NCBI GenBank assembly: GCA_023229725.1
Contig: JALNYR010000058.1
Coordinates: 1-14,782 of the forward strand
DNA length: 14,782 nucleotides
Reading direction: 5' to 3'
From: Dehalococcoidia bacterium
GTDB taxonomy: Bacteria; Chloroflexota; Dehalococcoidia; GIF9; AB-539-J10
The notes under the pieces are model-generated. The model saw nothing but the letters and a program-made list of their open reading frames with translations, was not told where the DNA came from and ran no database searches. The position numbers and the translations under genes were made by a program. Each line of letters begins with the position of its first letter. The first letter of the stretch is position 1. Of this stretch, positions 1-6,362 are shown piece by piece.

Positions 1-17
1 CGACGCTCTTCCGATCT
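1..17 (+). other. Illumina adapter remnant (artefact)
   Basis: The first 17 bases, CGACGCTCTTCCGATCT, are the 3' end of the standard Illumina TruSeq read-1 adapter. The porB reading frame starts at base 18 exactly where the adapter ends, and codons from there match the paralogous porB downstream. This is untrimmed library sequence at the contig edge, not genomic DNA. Confidence 0.96.
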
Positions 18-344
18 AAGGTCAAGAAGGGCATCGAGGTGAAGGGACCGGCGTACATCCACGTTCACACGGTGTGTCCCACCGGCTGGCGGACCCCCTC
101 CAAGGACACCATCGCAGTCGGCAAGCTCGCCGTCGAGACCGGCGTGTTTCCTCTGTACGAGATAGAGAACGGTCGCTATCATCTGAACGTAGAACCGCCG
201 AAGCTGAAGCCCGTAGAGGAGTACCTCAAGATACAGGGACGGTTCCGGCACCTCTCTCCGGCAGAGACTGCGAAGATCCAGGAGCATGTAAACCAGGAGT
301 GGGCCAATTTGAAGGAGAAGGTGGCCTGCGTTCCGGCGGCATAG
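18..344 (+). CDS. porB: 2-oxoacid:ferredoxin oxidoreductase beta subunit, C-terminal fragment (5' end off contig)
   Basis: This is the last ~108 residues of a POR/VOR-type beta subunit, the thiamine-diphosphate-binding subunit of the ferredoxin-dependent 2-oxoacid oxidoreductase. The frame is open from base 18 (KVKKGIEVKGPAY...) to TAG at 342-344. It aligns without gaps to the C-terminus of the complete porB at 2557-3501, sharing GPAYIHV, CPTGWR, VGKLAVETGVFP, LKPV.EYLK and QGRFRHL. The GTG at base 39 is internal, not a start. The TPP-binding and cluster-binding parts lie outside the contig. It is followed by a 164-base spacer and then a full por operon, so the genome appears to carry two por loci in tandem. 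The substrate (pyruvate or another 2-oxoacid) cannot be told from this fragment. Confidence 0.92.
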   Translation, partial: KVKKGIEVKGPAYIHVHTVCPTGWRTPSKDTIAVGKLAVETGVFPLYEIENGRYHLNVEPPKLKPVEEYLKIQGRFRHLSPAETAKIQEHVNQEWANLKEKVACVPAA

Positions 345-508
345 TCACGACTAGGTCAGAGACGGCGGCTTGTGGTAACATACGCGAGGATGTTTCGGAA
401 TGCTGAATACCCTGTCGCATTCTTCTGTTCTCCTTCGCAGCATCCCCACATTGACTCCGTTCCGGTTTGCGCTTCATTCCAACAGGAATTGTAAGGAGGT
501 ATCGTGCT
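345..508. other. Intergenic spacer between two por loci
   Basis: These 164 bases separate the truncated porB from the complete por operon. I see no hairpin with a T-run that would end the upstream operon. The best promoter-like match is TTGACT at 451-456, but nothing near 473-479 resembles a good -10 box, so I do not call a promoter. A strong Shine-Dalgarno AAGGAGG lies at 493-499, which decides the porG start. Confidence 0.4.
493..499 (+). promoter_or_regulatory. Ribosome binding site of porG
   Basis: AAGGAGG lies 9 bases before ATG at 509. It selects that ATG over the in-frame TTG at 467, which would add 14 residues absent from the gamma-subunit family. Confidence 0.8.
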
Positions 509-1066
509 ATGCCTGAGATGCTTGAGGTGAGGTGGCATGGACGAGGCGGAATGGGCTCCGTGACGTCGGCAGAGCTCTTCGCCGCTGCAGTCATCGATGA
601 GGGGAAATTCGCACAGTCGTTCCCCAGCTTCGGACCTGAGCGTCGTGGCGCCCCGGTCACCGCATACCTGAGAATCAGCGATGAGTTCATCAGGGTGCGG
701 ACGGACATCACCAAGCCGGACATCCTCGTTGTGGTTGACCCCAAGCTCCTGGACCAGATCGATGTGACCGTCGGCCTCAAAGACAAGGGAACGGTCATCG
801 TCAATTCGCCTCTGAGCGCCAAGGAACTGAAGAAGAAGTACAACTACAAGTGGGCGATTGCGACCGTGGACGGCACGAAGATCGCCCGGGAGACCATCAA
901 GCTGACGATTTCCAACACGGCGATGATGGGAGCTCTGAACAAAGTCATCAAAGCCGTCAAGATGGAATCCCTTGAAGAGCGCCTGCACGAGAGGTTCGGA
1001 GACAAGGCGGCGGGGAATATCGCAGCGATGACACGAGCGTACAACGAGCTCGACATGGAGGCTTAG
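509..1066 (+). CDS. porG: 2-oxoacid:ferredoxin oxidoreductase gamma subunit
   Basis: A 185-residue protein of the POR gamma family, the usual length. The N-terminal WHGRGGMGSVTSAELFAAA is the family hallmark, followed by FPSFGPERRGAPV and the DILVVVDP strand. In four-subunit enzymes gamma is a Rossmann-like scaffold associated with CoA binding, acting with alpha, beta and the ferredoxin-like delta to convert a 2-oxoacid plus CoA to acyl-CoA, CO2 and reduced ferredoxin in the cytoplasm. It is first in the order gamma-delta-alpha-beta, typical of bacterial and archaeal POR/VOR operons, and ends 3 bases before porD. The start is set by the AAGGAGG at 493. Substrate specificity (pyruvate, 2-oxoisovalerate or another 2-oxoacid) is not decidable from sequence alone; I use por symbols for convenience. 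Confidence 0.93.
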   Translation: MPEMLEVRWHGRGGMGSVTSAELFAAAVIDEGKFAQSFPSFGPERRGAPVTAYLRISDEFIRVRTDITKPDILVVVDPKLLDQIDVTVGLKDKGTVIVNSPLSAKELKKKYNYKWAIATVDGTKIARETIKLTISNTAMMGALNKVIKAVKMESLEERLHERFGDKAAGNIAAMTRAYNELDMEA

Positions 1067-1069
1067 CAG

Positions 1070-1375
1070 ATGGCAAAGAATCAAGTGCGGCCGAACGACC
1101 TCCCTACCTGGCAGGAGTCAAAGTTCGGCAATATCCTCCCGTACTGCGGGGGCGCCAAGGAGTACAGGACCGGCGACTGGCGGACCGATCGGCCCGTGGT
1201 GGACAAGAGCAAGTGCATCAAGTGCGGCATGTGCTGGCTCATGTGTCCTGACGCTGCAATCGTGCAGAACGCGGACGGCACGTTTGAGGCCAATCTCTTC
1301 TACTGCAAGGGATGTGGCATCTGCGTGCGCGTCTGCCCCAAGGCCGCAATTACTATGGTTGAGGAGGGAGCCTAA
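1070..1375 (+). CDS. porD: 2-oxoacid:ferredoxin oxidoreductase delta subunit (2[4Fe-4S] ferredoxin-like)
   Basis: A 101-residue ferredoxin-like subunit that carries electrons from the TPP site to external ferredoxin. Two complete CxxCxxCxxxCP motifs are visible, at C49-C52-C55-C59 and C79-C82-C85-C89, enough for two [4Fe-4S] clusters. The ~45-residue N-terminal extension (LPTWQESKFG..., YRTGDWRTDRPVVD) is typical of POR delta and separates it from free ferredoxins. A GGAGG at 1057-1061 inside the end of porG sits 8 bases before the ATG. The TAA stop overlaps the porA ATG by one base (TAATG), which indicates translational coupling of subunits made in equal amounts. Confidence 0.94.
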   Translation: MAKNQVRPNDLPTWQESKFGNILPYCGGAKEYRTGDWRTDRPVVDKSKCIKCGMCWLMCPDAAIVQNADGTFEANLFYCKGCGICVRVCPKAAITMVEEGA

Positions 1376-2550
1376 TGAGCAGACGAGTTCCGCTGGAAGG
1401 TTCCTTTGCTGCCGCTGAAGCGGCGAAAATGGCGGACGTCGATGTGGTTGCCGCATACCCCATCACGCCCCAGACACATGTCATCGAACGCATGGCCGAG
1501 TTCGTCAACAACGGTGAGCTCAAGGCCGCCTTCATTCCGGTTGAGTCGGAGCACTCCGCGCTGAGTGCCTGCTGGGGCGCCTCCGGCGCGGGCGCACGTA
1601 CCTTCACCGCGACCGCCTCGCAGGGCTTCTTCCTGATGCACGAGGTACTGTACTTCGTGTCCGGTCTGAGGCTTCCGGTGGTCATGGTTGTCTCCAACCG
1701 CGCCGTCGGCCTGCCGGCCAACATCTGGGGAGACTACTCCGATGCGATGAGCGCGACCTCGACCGGCTGGCTGCAGGTCTTTGCGGCCAACAACCAGGAA
1801 ATCTTCGACTTCACACTGTCCGCGTTCCGCATCGCAGAGGACGCGCGCGTCCTGTTGCCCTTCATGGTGCACATGGACGGGTTCACGCTGTCGCATGTCA
1901 CCGAACCGGTCATCCTGCCCGAACAGAAGGAAGTTGATGCCTTCCTGCCCCCCTACAAGCATCCATACCCGTTCGACGTGGACAATCCCACCCTCTACGG
2001 AACCATCGCGACCCCTGCAACGTACTCAGAGATCAAGAAGGCGCAGGATATCGGCATTCGCGGGACTCTTCCCGTCATCAAGGAAGTCTGGAACGACTTC
2101 GGCAAGCGGTTCGGCCGGTATCACAACCCGATCGACAGCTACAAGACCGAGGGCGCGAAGACTCTTCTCGTGGTGACCGGCGGCCTCAGCGAGACGGCGA
2201 AGGACGCCATTGACAACAAGCGTGCCAAGGGCGAGAAGGTCGGACTCCTTACACTCCACCTGTGGCGGCCGTTCCCATTCGAGGATCTCTCCAAGGCAGT
2301 CGAAGGCGCCGAGAACATCGTCATTTTTGACCGGGCCCCGACCCTGGGCGGACCGACCGGCCCCATCATCGGCGAGATTAACGCAGCCCTCTTCGACAGC
2401 CACAAGAACATGAAGGCCGCGGGCATCCTCGGTGCGTTCTGCGGACGGAACCTCGAGGTCGCGGAGTTCGAGGAAGTCATCGACCGCGGCATCGCCATCT
2501 GCAAGAGCGGACACCAGGAGATGGTCGAGACCGTCGGCATAAGGGGGTAA
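1375..2550 (+). CDS. porA: 2-oxoacid:ferredoxin oxidoreductase alpha subunit
   Basis: A 391-residue alpha subunit, standard for the family. The N-terminal pyrimidine-binding domain is clear: GSFAAAEAAKMADVDVVAAYPITPQT (split here by family motif YPITPQT), then PVESEHSALSA, ATASQG, VVSNRAVGLP and a WGDYSDAM segment. The C-terminal domain II region begins near residue 255 (TLLVVTGGLSETAKDAID) and includes LLTLHLWRPFPFEDL and FDRAPTLGG. Together with porB it forms the catalytic core that decarboxylates the 2-oxoacid. It starts at the ATG overlapping the porD stop, with a GGAGGGAG-type ribosome site just upstream, and is followed after 6 bases by porB. Confidence 0.94.
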   Translation: MSRRVPLEGSFAAAEAAKMADVDVVAAYPITPQTHVIERMAEFVNNGELKAAFIPVESEHSALSACWGASGAGARTFTATASQGFFLMHEVLYFVSGLRLPVVMVVSNRAVGLPANIWGDYSDAMSATSTGWLQVFAANNQEIFDFTLSAFRIAEDARVLLPFMVHMDGFTLSHVTEPVILPEQKEVDAFLPPYKHPYPFDVDNPTLYGTIATPATYSEIKKAQDIGIRGTLPVIKEVWNDFGKRFGRYHNPIDSYKTEGAKTLLVVTGGLSETAKDAIDNKRAKGEKVGLLTLHLWRPFPFEDLSKAVEGAENIVIFDRAPTLGGPTGPIIGEINAALFDSHKNMKAAGILGAFCGRNLEVAEFEEVIDRGIAICKSGHQEMVETVGIRG

Positions 2551-2556
2551 CCAACT

Positions 2557-3501
2557 ATGGAAGGCGAATTCGTCAAGTTCGGTAAGAACCTTGTCACCAA
2601 GGATGAGTTGCTCTCGTCCGGCCACAGGGCGTGCCAGGGATGCGGTCTCGCCATCAACATCCGGCTTGCCCTGAAAGTCTTCGGCAAGGACACTATCTGC
2701 CTCACCCCGGCCAGCTGCTGGTCCGGCGTGGGCTCGTCCTATCCTGATGCGGCGTGGAAAGTGACGTGGATGCAGACCCTGTTCGAGAACGTCTCGCCCG
2801 TCGCAGGCGGCATCGACGCTGCTTTCAACATCCTGCAGGAGAAGGGCAAGATGGCGCCCCGCAAGATCAACGTCGTCTGCTTCGCGGGCGACGGCGGGAC
2901 TGCGGACATCGGCCTCGGCTCTCTCTCCGGCACGCTGGAGCGCGGACACAAAATCGTCTACTTCAGCAGCGACAAGGAAGCGTACATGAACACCGGCATC
3001 CAGCGGTCGAGCGCGACGCCCTGGGGCGCATCGACCACCACGACGCCGGTGGGAAAGCTCTTCGCAGGCCAGCGGACGGAGAAGAAGAACGTCCCGGCCA
3101 TCGTGGCCGACCACAACATTCCCTACGTCGCGACTGCTTGCGCCAGCTACCCCTTCGACTACATGGCTAAGGTGAAGAAGGCCGCCGAGGCCAACGGCCC
3201 CGCGTACATCCACGTGTTCTCGGTCTGCCCGACTGGTTGGCGTTCGGCCCCTGACATGACCGTCGAGGTCGGCAAGCTGGCCGTCGAGACCGGCGTCTTC
3301 CCCCTGTGGGAGCTTCAGAACGGCGAGTACACGCTCAACGTGAACCCGGCGAAACTCAAGCCGGTTTCCGAATACCTGAAGACGCAGGGACGGTTCCGTC
3401 ACCTGAAGCCGGATGACATCGCGAAGATCCAGGCCACAGTGGACAAGAACTACGCCTTGCTCATGGCCAAGATTGCATGCTCGAAGCCCGTAGCGAAGTA
3501 G
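2557..3501 (+). CDS. porB: 2-oxoacid:ferredoxin oxidoreductase beta subunit
   Basis: A 314-residue beta subunit, normal length. It binds thiamine diphosphate and one [4Fe-4S] cluster. Visible features: ACQGCG with C26 and C29, C54 in TPASCWSG and C195 in TACASYPF as likely cluster ligands; the GDG TPP motif at 111-113; and EAYMNTGIQRS at 141-151. The residue before EAYMNTG is Lys140, where most relatives have Asn (DNEAYMNTG) and the single-chain pyruvate:ferredoxin oxidoreductase has a Thr that helps bind Mg2+; this is unusual. Residues ~210-314 match the fragment at the contig start. This is the last gene of the gamma-delta-alpha-beta operon; a weak 6-bp hairpin and tRNA-Pro follow. Confidence 0.94.
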   Translation: MEGEFVKFGKNLVTKDELLSSGHRACQGCGLAINIRLALKVFGKDTICLTPASCWSGVGSSYPDAAWKVTWMQTLFENVSPVAGGIDAAFNILQEKGKMAPRKINVVCFAGDGGTADIGLGSLSGTLERGHKIVYFSSDKEAYMNTGIQRSSATPWGASTTTTPVGKLFAGQRTEKKNVPAIVADHNIPYVATACASYPFDYMAKVKKAAEANGPAYIHVFSVCPTGWRSAPDMTVEVGKLAVETGVFPLWELQNGEYTLNVNPAKLKPVSEYLKTQGRFRHLKPDDIAKIQATVDKNYALLMAKIACSKPVAK

Positions 3502-3516
3502 TGTAGTACACTGATG

Positions 3517-3534
3517 CTCGCCGGAGGCGGCGAG
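3517..3534. repeat. Short inverted repeat between porB and tRNA-Pro
   Basis: CTCGCC (3517-3522) and GGCGAG (3529-3534) form a 6-bp stem with a 6-base loop. It has no T-run, so it may be a weak terminator, a processing site or chance. It ends 2 bases before the tRNA, leaving little room for a separate tRNA promoter, so the tRNA may be co-transcribed with por. Confidence 0.3.
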
Positions 3535-3536
3535 TA

Positions 3537-3612
3537 CGGGGTGTGGCGCAGCTGGTAGCGCGCATGGTTTGGGACCATGAGGTCGGAGGTTCAAGTCCTC
3601 TCACCCCGACCA
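3537..3612 (+). tRNA. tRNA-Pro (anticodon UGG), CCA encoded
   Basis: A 76-base cloverleaf. The acceptor stem CGGGGTG/CACCCCG is perfect (3537-3543 with 3602-3608), the discriminator is A3609 and CCA is encoded at 3610-3612. The anticodon stem CATGG/CCATG encloses loop TTTGGGA with TGG at 3570-3572, followed by G37 as expected in proline tRNAs. The T arm is GGAGG TTCAAGT CCTCT. UGG reads CCN proline codons. The gene lies 35 bases after porB and is followed by a strong terminator. Confidence 0.95.
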
Positions 3613-3628
3613 GTCGTGTAGATGACAT

Positions 3629-3666
3629 AAGAGGCGGCTCCGTGAGACGGCGCCGCCTCTTTCTTT
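3629..3666 (+). terminator. Intrinsic terminator after tRNA-Pro
   Basis: AAGAGGCGGC (3629-3638) pairs with GCCGCCTCTT (3652-3661), a 10-bp stem, followed by a T-rich tract TTCTTT. It shares the GAGGCGGC/GCCGCCTC stem with two other hairpins at 5577-5605 and 7624-7652. Confidence 0.85.
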
Positions 3667-3714
3667 GCCCTGGCCCCATTGCGCAGCAGGGGAGTGCACG
3701 ACGATTCATACGTA

Positions 3715-3743
3715 TTGATTTGGCGTCGGACGGCTGGTAGACT
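3715..3743 (+). promoter_or_regulatory. Predicted sigma-70-type promoter for hbd-crt
   Basis: TTGATT (3715-3720) and TAGACT (3738-3743) are separated by exactly 17 bases and each matches consensus at 4 of 6 positions. It lies downstream of the tRNA-Pro terminator and ~50 bases before the hbd start, the only obvious candidate in this gap. Confidence 0.5.
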
Positions 3744-3791
3744 GAGCCGCGCCACGCGGGGAACGCGCCTGACGTCACACAAGGAGGACCG

Positions 3792-4652
3792 ATGGAGATC
3801 AAGACCGTTGGAGTGATTGGTGCCGGCACCATGGGGAATGGCATCGCCCAGGTTGCCGCCCATGTGGGCGGGCTGAACGTCATCATGAACGACATCAAGC
3901 AGGAGTTCGTCGACCGCGGACTCGCCACCATCGACAAGAACCTGGCCCGCCTGCTTGCCAAAGAGAAGATCACCGAAGCGCAGAAATCCGCTGTCCTGGG
4001 TCGCATCAAGACCAGTGTCGACGTGGCCGACATGAAGAACGCCGACTTCGTCATCGAGGCGGCAACGGAGACCCTGGACCTGAAGCTGGACCTCTTCAAG
4101 AAGCTCGATGCCGCCTGCAAACCGGGCGTCATCATCGCGACCAACACCTCGTCCATCCCGATAACCCGGCTGGCTGCCGCCACGAAGCGAGCCGACATGG
4201 TTGTCGGCATGCACTTCTTCAATCCGGCGCCGGTCATGAAGCTGGTCGAGGTCATCAACGGTCTTGCCACCTCCAAGGAGACCTCAAAGGCCACCGCGGC
4301 GCTCGCCGAGAAGCTCGGCAAGAGCCCCGTCGAGGCCAACGACTTCCCGGGCTTCATCGCCAACCGCATCATGGTCCCGATGATGAACGAGGCGATGTAC
4401 ACCCTCTACGAGGGCGTGGGCACCGTCGAGTCCATCGACGCCTGTCTCAAGCTCGGCTTCAACCACCCCATGGGTCCGCTGGAGTTGGCGGACCTCATCG
4501 GCCTCGACGTGCTGCTGCACGTCATGAACGTACTGTACGATGGCTTTGGCGATTCAAAGTACCGGCCCTGCCCGCTGCTGAAGAAGTACGTTGCGGCCGG
4601 CTACCTGGGTCGGAAGTCGGGTCGAGGGTTCTACGACTACTCGGCGAAATAG
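3792..4652 (+). CDS. hbd: 3-hydroxybutyryl-CoA (3-hydroxyacyl-CoA) dehydrogenase
   Basis: A 286-residue short-type 3-hydroxyacyl-CoA dehydrogenase, the normal length for Hbd/FadB2-type enzymes. It oxidises (S)-3-hydroxyacyl-CoA to 3-oxoacyl-CoA with NAD(P), or the reverse in butyrate-type fermentation. The Rossmann motif GxGxxG is G10-A-G12-T-M-G15. The catalytic His141 (GMHFFNP) and Glu153 (KLVEVI) have the expected 12-residue spacing. The C-terminal domain begins at SPVEANDFPGFIANR and ends with the family's LGRKSGRGFYDY. AAGGAGG ends about 5 bases before the ATG. It is followed after 30 bases by an enoyl-CoA hydratase, the adjacent pathway step. The direction (beta-oxidation or synthesis of C4 acids) cannot be decided here. 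Confidence 0.93.
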   Translation: MEIKTVGVIGAGTMGNGIAQVAAHVGGLNVIMNDIKQEFVDRGLATIDKNLARLLAKEKITEAQKSAVLGRIKTSVDVADMKNADFVIEAATETLDLKLDLFKKLDAACKPGVIIATNTSSIPITRLAAATKRADMVVGMHFFNPAPVMKLVEVINGLATSKETSKATAALAEKLGKSPVEANDFPGFIANRIMVPMMNEAMYTLYEGVGTVESIDACLKLGFNHPMGPLELADLIGLDVLLHVMNVLYDGFGDSKYRPCPLLKKYVAAGYLGRKSGRGFYDYSAK

Positions 4653-4682
4653 CGAATCGAGCAGGAACAGCGGAGGATAGGA

Positions 4683-5465
4683 ATGGAATTCAAGAACCTC
4701 ATCGTGGATATTCAGAAGCCCATCGCAATCGTCACCGTGAACCGCCCCAAGGTTCTGAACGCTCTCAACCTTGAGACCGTGGGAGAGCTTGGCGCTGCCT
4801 TCACGATGCTTGAAGCCAATCCCGATGTGCGCGCCATCATCATGACAGGTTCAGGCGAGAAGGCCTTCGTCGCCGGCGCAGACATCACGGAGTTCCGCGG
4901 CAAGACGTCGCCCGAGATGCTCCCGTTCGCGAAGAAGGGGCACGACGTCGCCCGCATCATGGAGTCCATGGGCAAGCCCATCATCGCCGCCATCAACGGC
5001 TACGCGCTTGGCGGCGGCTGCGAGATGTCCATGGCCTGCGACATGCGCTTTGCGGCGGACACGGCGAAGTTCGGCCAACCTGAGATTCTCCTCGGCCTCA
5101 TCCCCGGCATGGGCGGCACGCAACGCCTCGCGCGGCTCGTCGGCCTCGGCATCGCACGCGAGCTCGTCTACGGCGGAGAGCAGATAACGGCGCAGCGCGC
5201 GTACGAGATCGGCCTCGTGAACCACGTCTTCCCCGCGGCACAGCTCATGGAGGAGACGAAGAAGTTCGCGTTGAAGCTCGCCGCGAAGCCGTCGCACGCA
5301 CTCAAGATGGCGAAGCTCGCCATGAACTACGGCTTCGACCTGTCGCTCGACAACGCGCTCATGGTGGAGACGCAGTGCTTCGCGCAGTGCTGGAGTCACC
5401 CGGACCTCGAAGAGGGCGTCGCGGCCTTCATCGAGAAGCGAAAGGCAAACTTCCACCAGGACTAG
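4683..5465 (+). CDS. crt: Enoyl-CoA hydratase / crotonase
   Basis: A 260-residue crotonase-fold protein that hydrates trans-2-enoyl-CoA to 3-hydroxyacyl-CoA. The oxyanion-hole segment AFVAGADI (61-68) and GYALGGGCE (107-114) are present. Both catalytic acids of true hydratases are present with the expected 20-residue spacing: Glu114 in GGCEM and Glu134 in QPEILLG. GLIPGMGGTQRL follows. This argues for a real hydratase rather than an isomerase or thioesterase variant. A CGGAGG-type ribosome site precedes the ATG. It forms an operon with hbd. Its stop lies only 21 bases before tRNA-Gly, so the tRNA promoter overlaps the end of the gene. Confidence 0.92.
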   Translation: MEFKNLIVDIQKPIAIVTVNRPKVLNALNLETVGELGAAFTMLEANPDVRAIIMTGSGEKAFVAGADITEFRGKTSPEMLPFAKKGHDVARIMESMGKPIIAAINGYALGGGCEMSMACDMRFAADTAKFGQPEILLGLIPGMGGTQRLARLVGLGIARELVYGGEQITAQRAYEIGLVNHVFPAAQLMEETKKFALKLAAKPSHALKMAKLAMNYGFDLSLDNALMVETQCFAQCWSHPDLEEGVAAFIEKRKANFHQD

Positions 5466-5466
5466 C

Positions 5467-5475
5467 TGCTATAAT
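5467..5475 (+). promoter_or_regulatory. Extended -10 promoter of tRNA-Gly
   Basis: TGCTATAAT is a perfect -10 box (5470-5475) with the TGn extension, 11 bases before the tRNA 5' end. No good -35 is visible at 17 bases, which fits an extended -10 promoter. It lies just after the crt stop codon. Confidence 0.65.
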
Positions 5476-5486
5476 TTGCAGCGCGG

Positions 5487-5561
5487 GCGGGAGTAACTCA
5501 GTGGTAGAGTTCCTGCCTTCCAAGCAGGCTGTCGCGGGTTCGAATCCCGTCTCCCGCTCCA
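5487..5561 (+). tRNA. tRNA-Gly (anticodon UCC), CCA encoded
   Basis: A 75-base cloverleaf with perfect acceptor stem GCGGGAG/CTCCCGC (5487-5493 with 5551-5557), discriminator T5558 and CCA at 5559-5561. The D arm is ACTC AGTGGTA GAGT. The anticodon stem CCTGC/GCAGG encloses CTTCCAA with TCC at 5519-5521. The T arm is GCGGG TTCGAAT CCCGT. Its 3' half, from the anticodon loop to CCA, is duplicated at 7566-7607. Confidence 0.96.
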
Positions 5562-5576
5562 CCTCGTGAGACTCAA

Positions 5577-5605
5577 GAGGCGGCACCCCTCGGGGGCGCC
5601 GCCTC
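5577..5605 (+). terminator. Terminator-like hairpin after tRNA-Gly
   Basis: GAGGCGGC (5577-5584) pairs with GCCGCCTC (5598-5605); the loop holds a second CCCC/GGGG pairing. There is no clean T-run after it. The stem is the same as after tRNA-Pro, which supports a terminator or processing role. Confidence 0.6.
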
Positions 5606-5634
5606 ATCGCTTGTGTTGCCGCGATGATTAGCGG

Positions 5635-5651
5635 GTCGGCCTCAGGCCGAC
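5635..5651. repeat. Short perfect inverted repeat
   Basis: GTCGGCC and GGCCGAC flank TCA; counting the inner T-A pair gives an 8-bp stem with a one-base centre. It could be a protein-binding palindrome or chance; no gene start is close. Confidence 0.3.
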
Positions 5652-5876
5652 ATCGGCGAGCGTCGCTCTGATGGATTCCGGTGTTCATCTTCCGTCGGCT
5701 GGCGAGGCGTCCACTTTCGCGGCGTGAGTTGCGACCTCGGCCCGCGCTCCGTGCCGGTGCGCCGGGAGCGTCTCCACGCTGTGCGCGGACTCCCGCGACG
5801 TGAGGACGCACACCAAGCCGGGCGGGCCGCCACCCCGGCTGCGACGGCGAAGGTGAGTTGCGTTCAGGAGACTGTG

Positions 5877-6353
5877 ATGAATGTAGCTTTCAGGTATGCA
5901 GCGGAAACCGACACAGGGCTGCTTCTCCAGTTCATCAGGGAACTGGCCGAGTATGAGAGATTGCTGGATGATGTGGTCGCCACAGAAGATACACTCCGAG
6001 AATGGCTGTTTGAGAAGAAGAGAGCGGAAGCTTTCTTCGCAGTAGCCGATGGGACCGAAGTCGGTTTCGCGGTGTTCTTCCACAACTTCTCTACCTTCGT
6101 CGGACGGGCAGGCATCTTCATTGAGGATCTGTACGTCAAGCCCGAACACAGGGGCTGCGGATACGGCAGAGCGATGGTGAAGAAGATCGCGCAGATCGCC
6201 AGTGAACGGGGATGCGGCAGACTGGAATGGTCGTGCCTGGATTGGAATGAGCCGAGCATCAGGTTCTACCTGTCGCTGGGGGCCCAACCGATGGATGAGT
6301 GGACGGTCTACAGAATGGCTGGCGACACATTGAAGAACATGGCGGCCGAGTAG
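5877..6353 (+). CDS. GNAT-family N-acetyltransferase (diamine/spermidine acetyltransferase-like)
   Basis: A 158-residue single-domain GNAT protein that would transfer an acetyl group from acetyl-CoA to an amine. The acetyl-CoA pyrophosphate loop is in EDLYVKPEHRGCGYGRAM (about residues 82-99), with the R-G-x-G-x-G pattern. The downstream WSCLDWNEPSIRFYLSLGA and DEWTVYRM segments resemble the SSAT-like diamine acetyltransferase branch; the exact substrate is inferred only loosely. The ATG at 5877 is chosen for CAGGAG 6 bases upstream and because the domain starts there. The gene uses noticeably more AT-rich codons than the por or crt genes. It lies between the two tRNA-Gly 3' ends, so it may have been acquired. 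The next gene starts 9 bases later. Confidence 0.88.
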   Translation: MNVAFRYAAETDTGLLLQFIRELAEYERLLDDVVATEDTLREWLFEKKRAEAFFAVADGTEVGFAVFFHNFSTFVGRAGIFIEDLYVKPEHRGCGYGRAMVKKIAQIASERGCGRLEWSCLDWNEPSIRFYLSLGAQPMDEWTVYRMAGDTLKNMAAE

Positions 6354-6362
6354 GGGATTGAA

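Larger units (their letters stand above)
5562..5876. other. Spacer after tRNA-Gly
   Basis: This 315-base stretch holds the terminator-like hairpin at 5577-5605 and an inverted repeat at 5635-5651. The remaining ~220 bases are GC-rich without a recognisable gene on either strand. A Shine-Dalgarno CAGGAG at 5865-5870 belongs to the next gene. I see no convincing promoter. Confidence 0.4.

Noticed and set aside
467..508. Longer porG from the TTG at 467
   Set aside because: The extra 14 residues are not family-like and the strong AAGGAGG at 493-499 points to ATG 509.
3499..3512. AGTGT/ACACT palindrome and TACACT as a tRNA-Pro promoter
   Set aside because: No -35 at an acceptable distance; the match is too weak to call.
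2026..3594. Long minus-strand open frame opposite porA-porB (522 codons)
   Set aside because: It is the high-GC complement of well-supported por genes and its translation matches no recognisable family.
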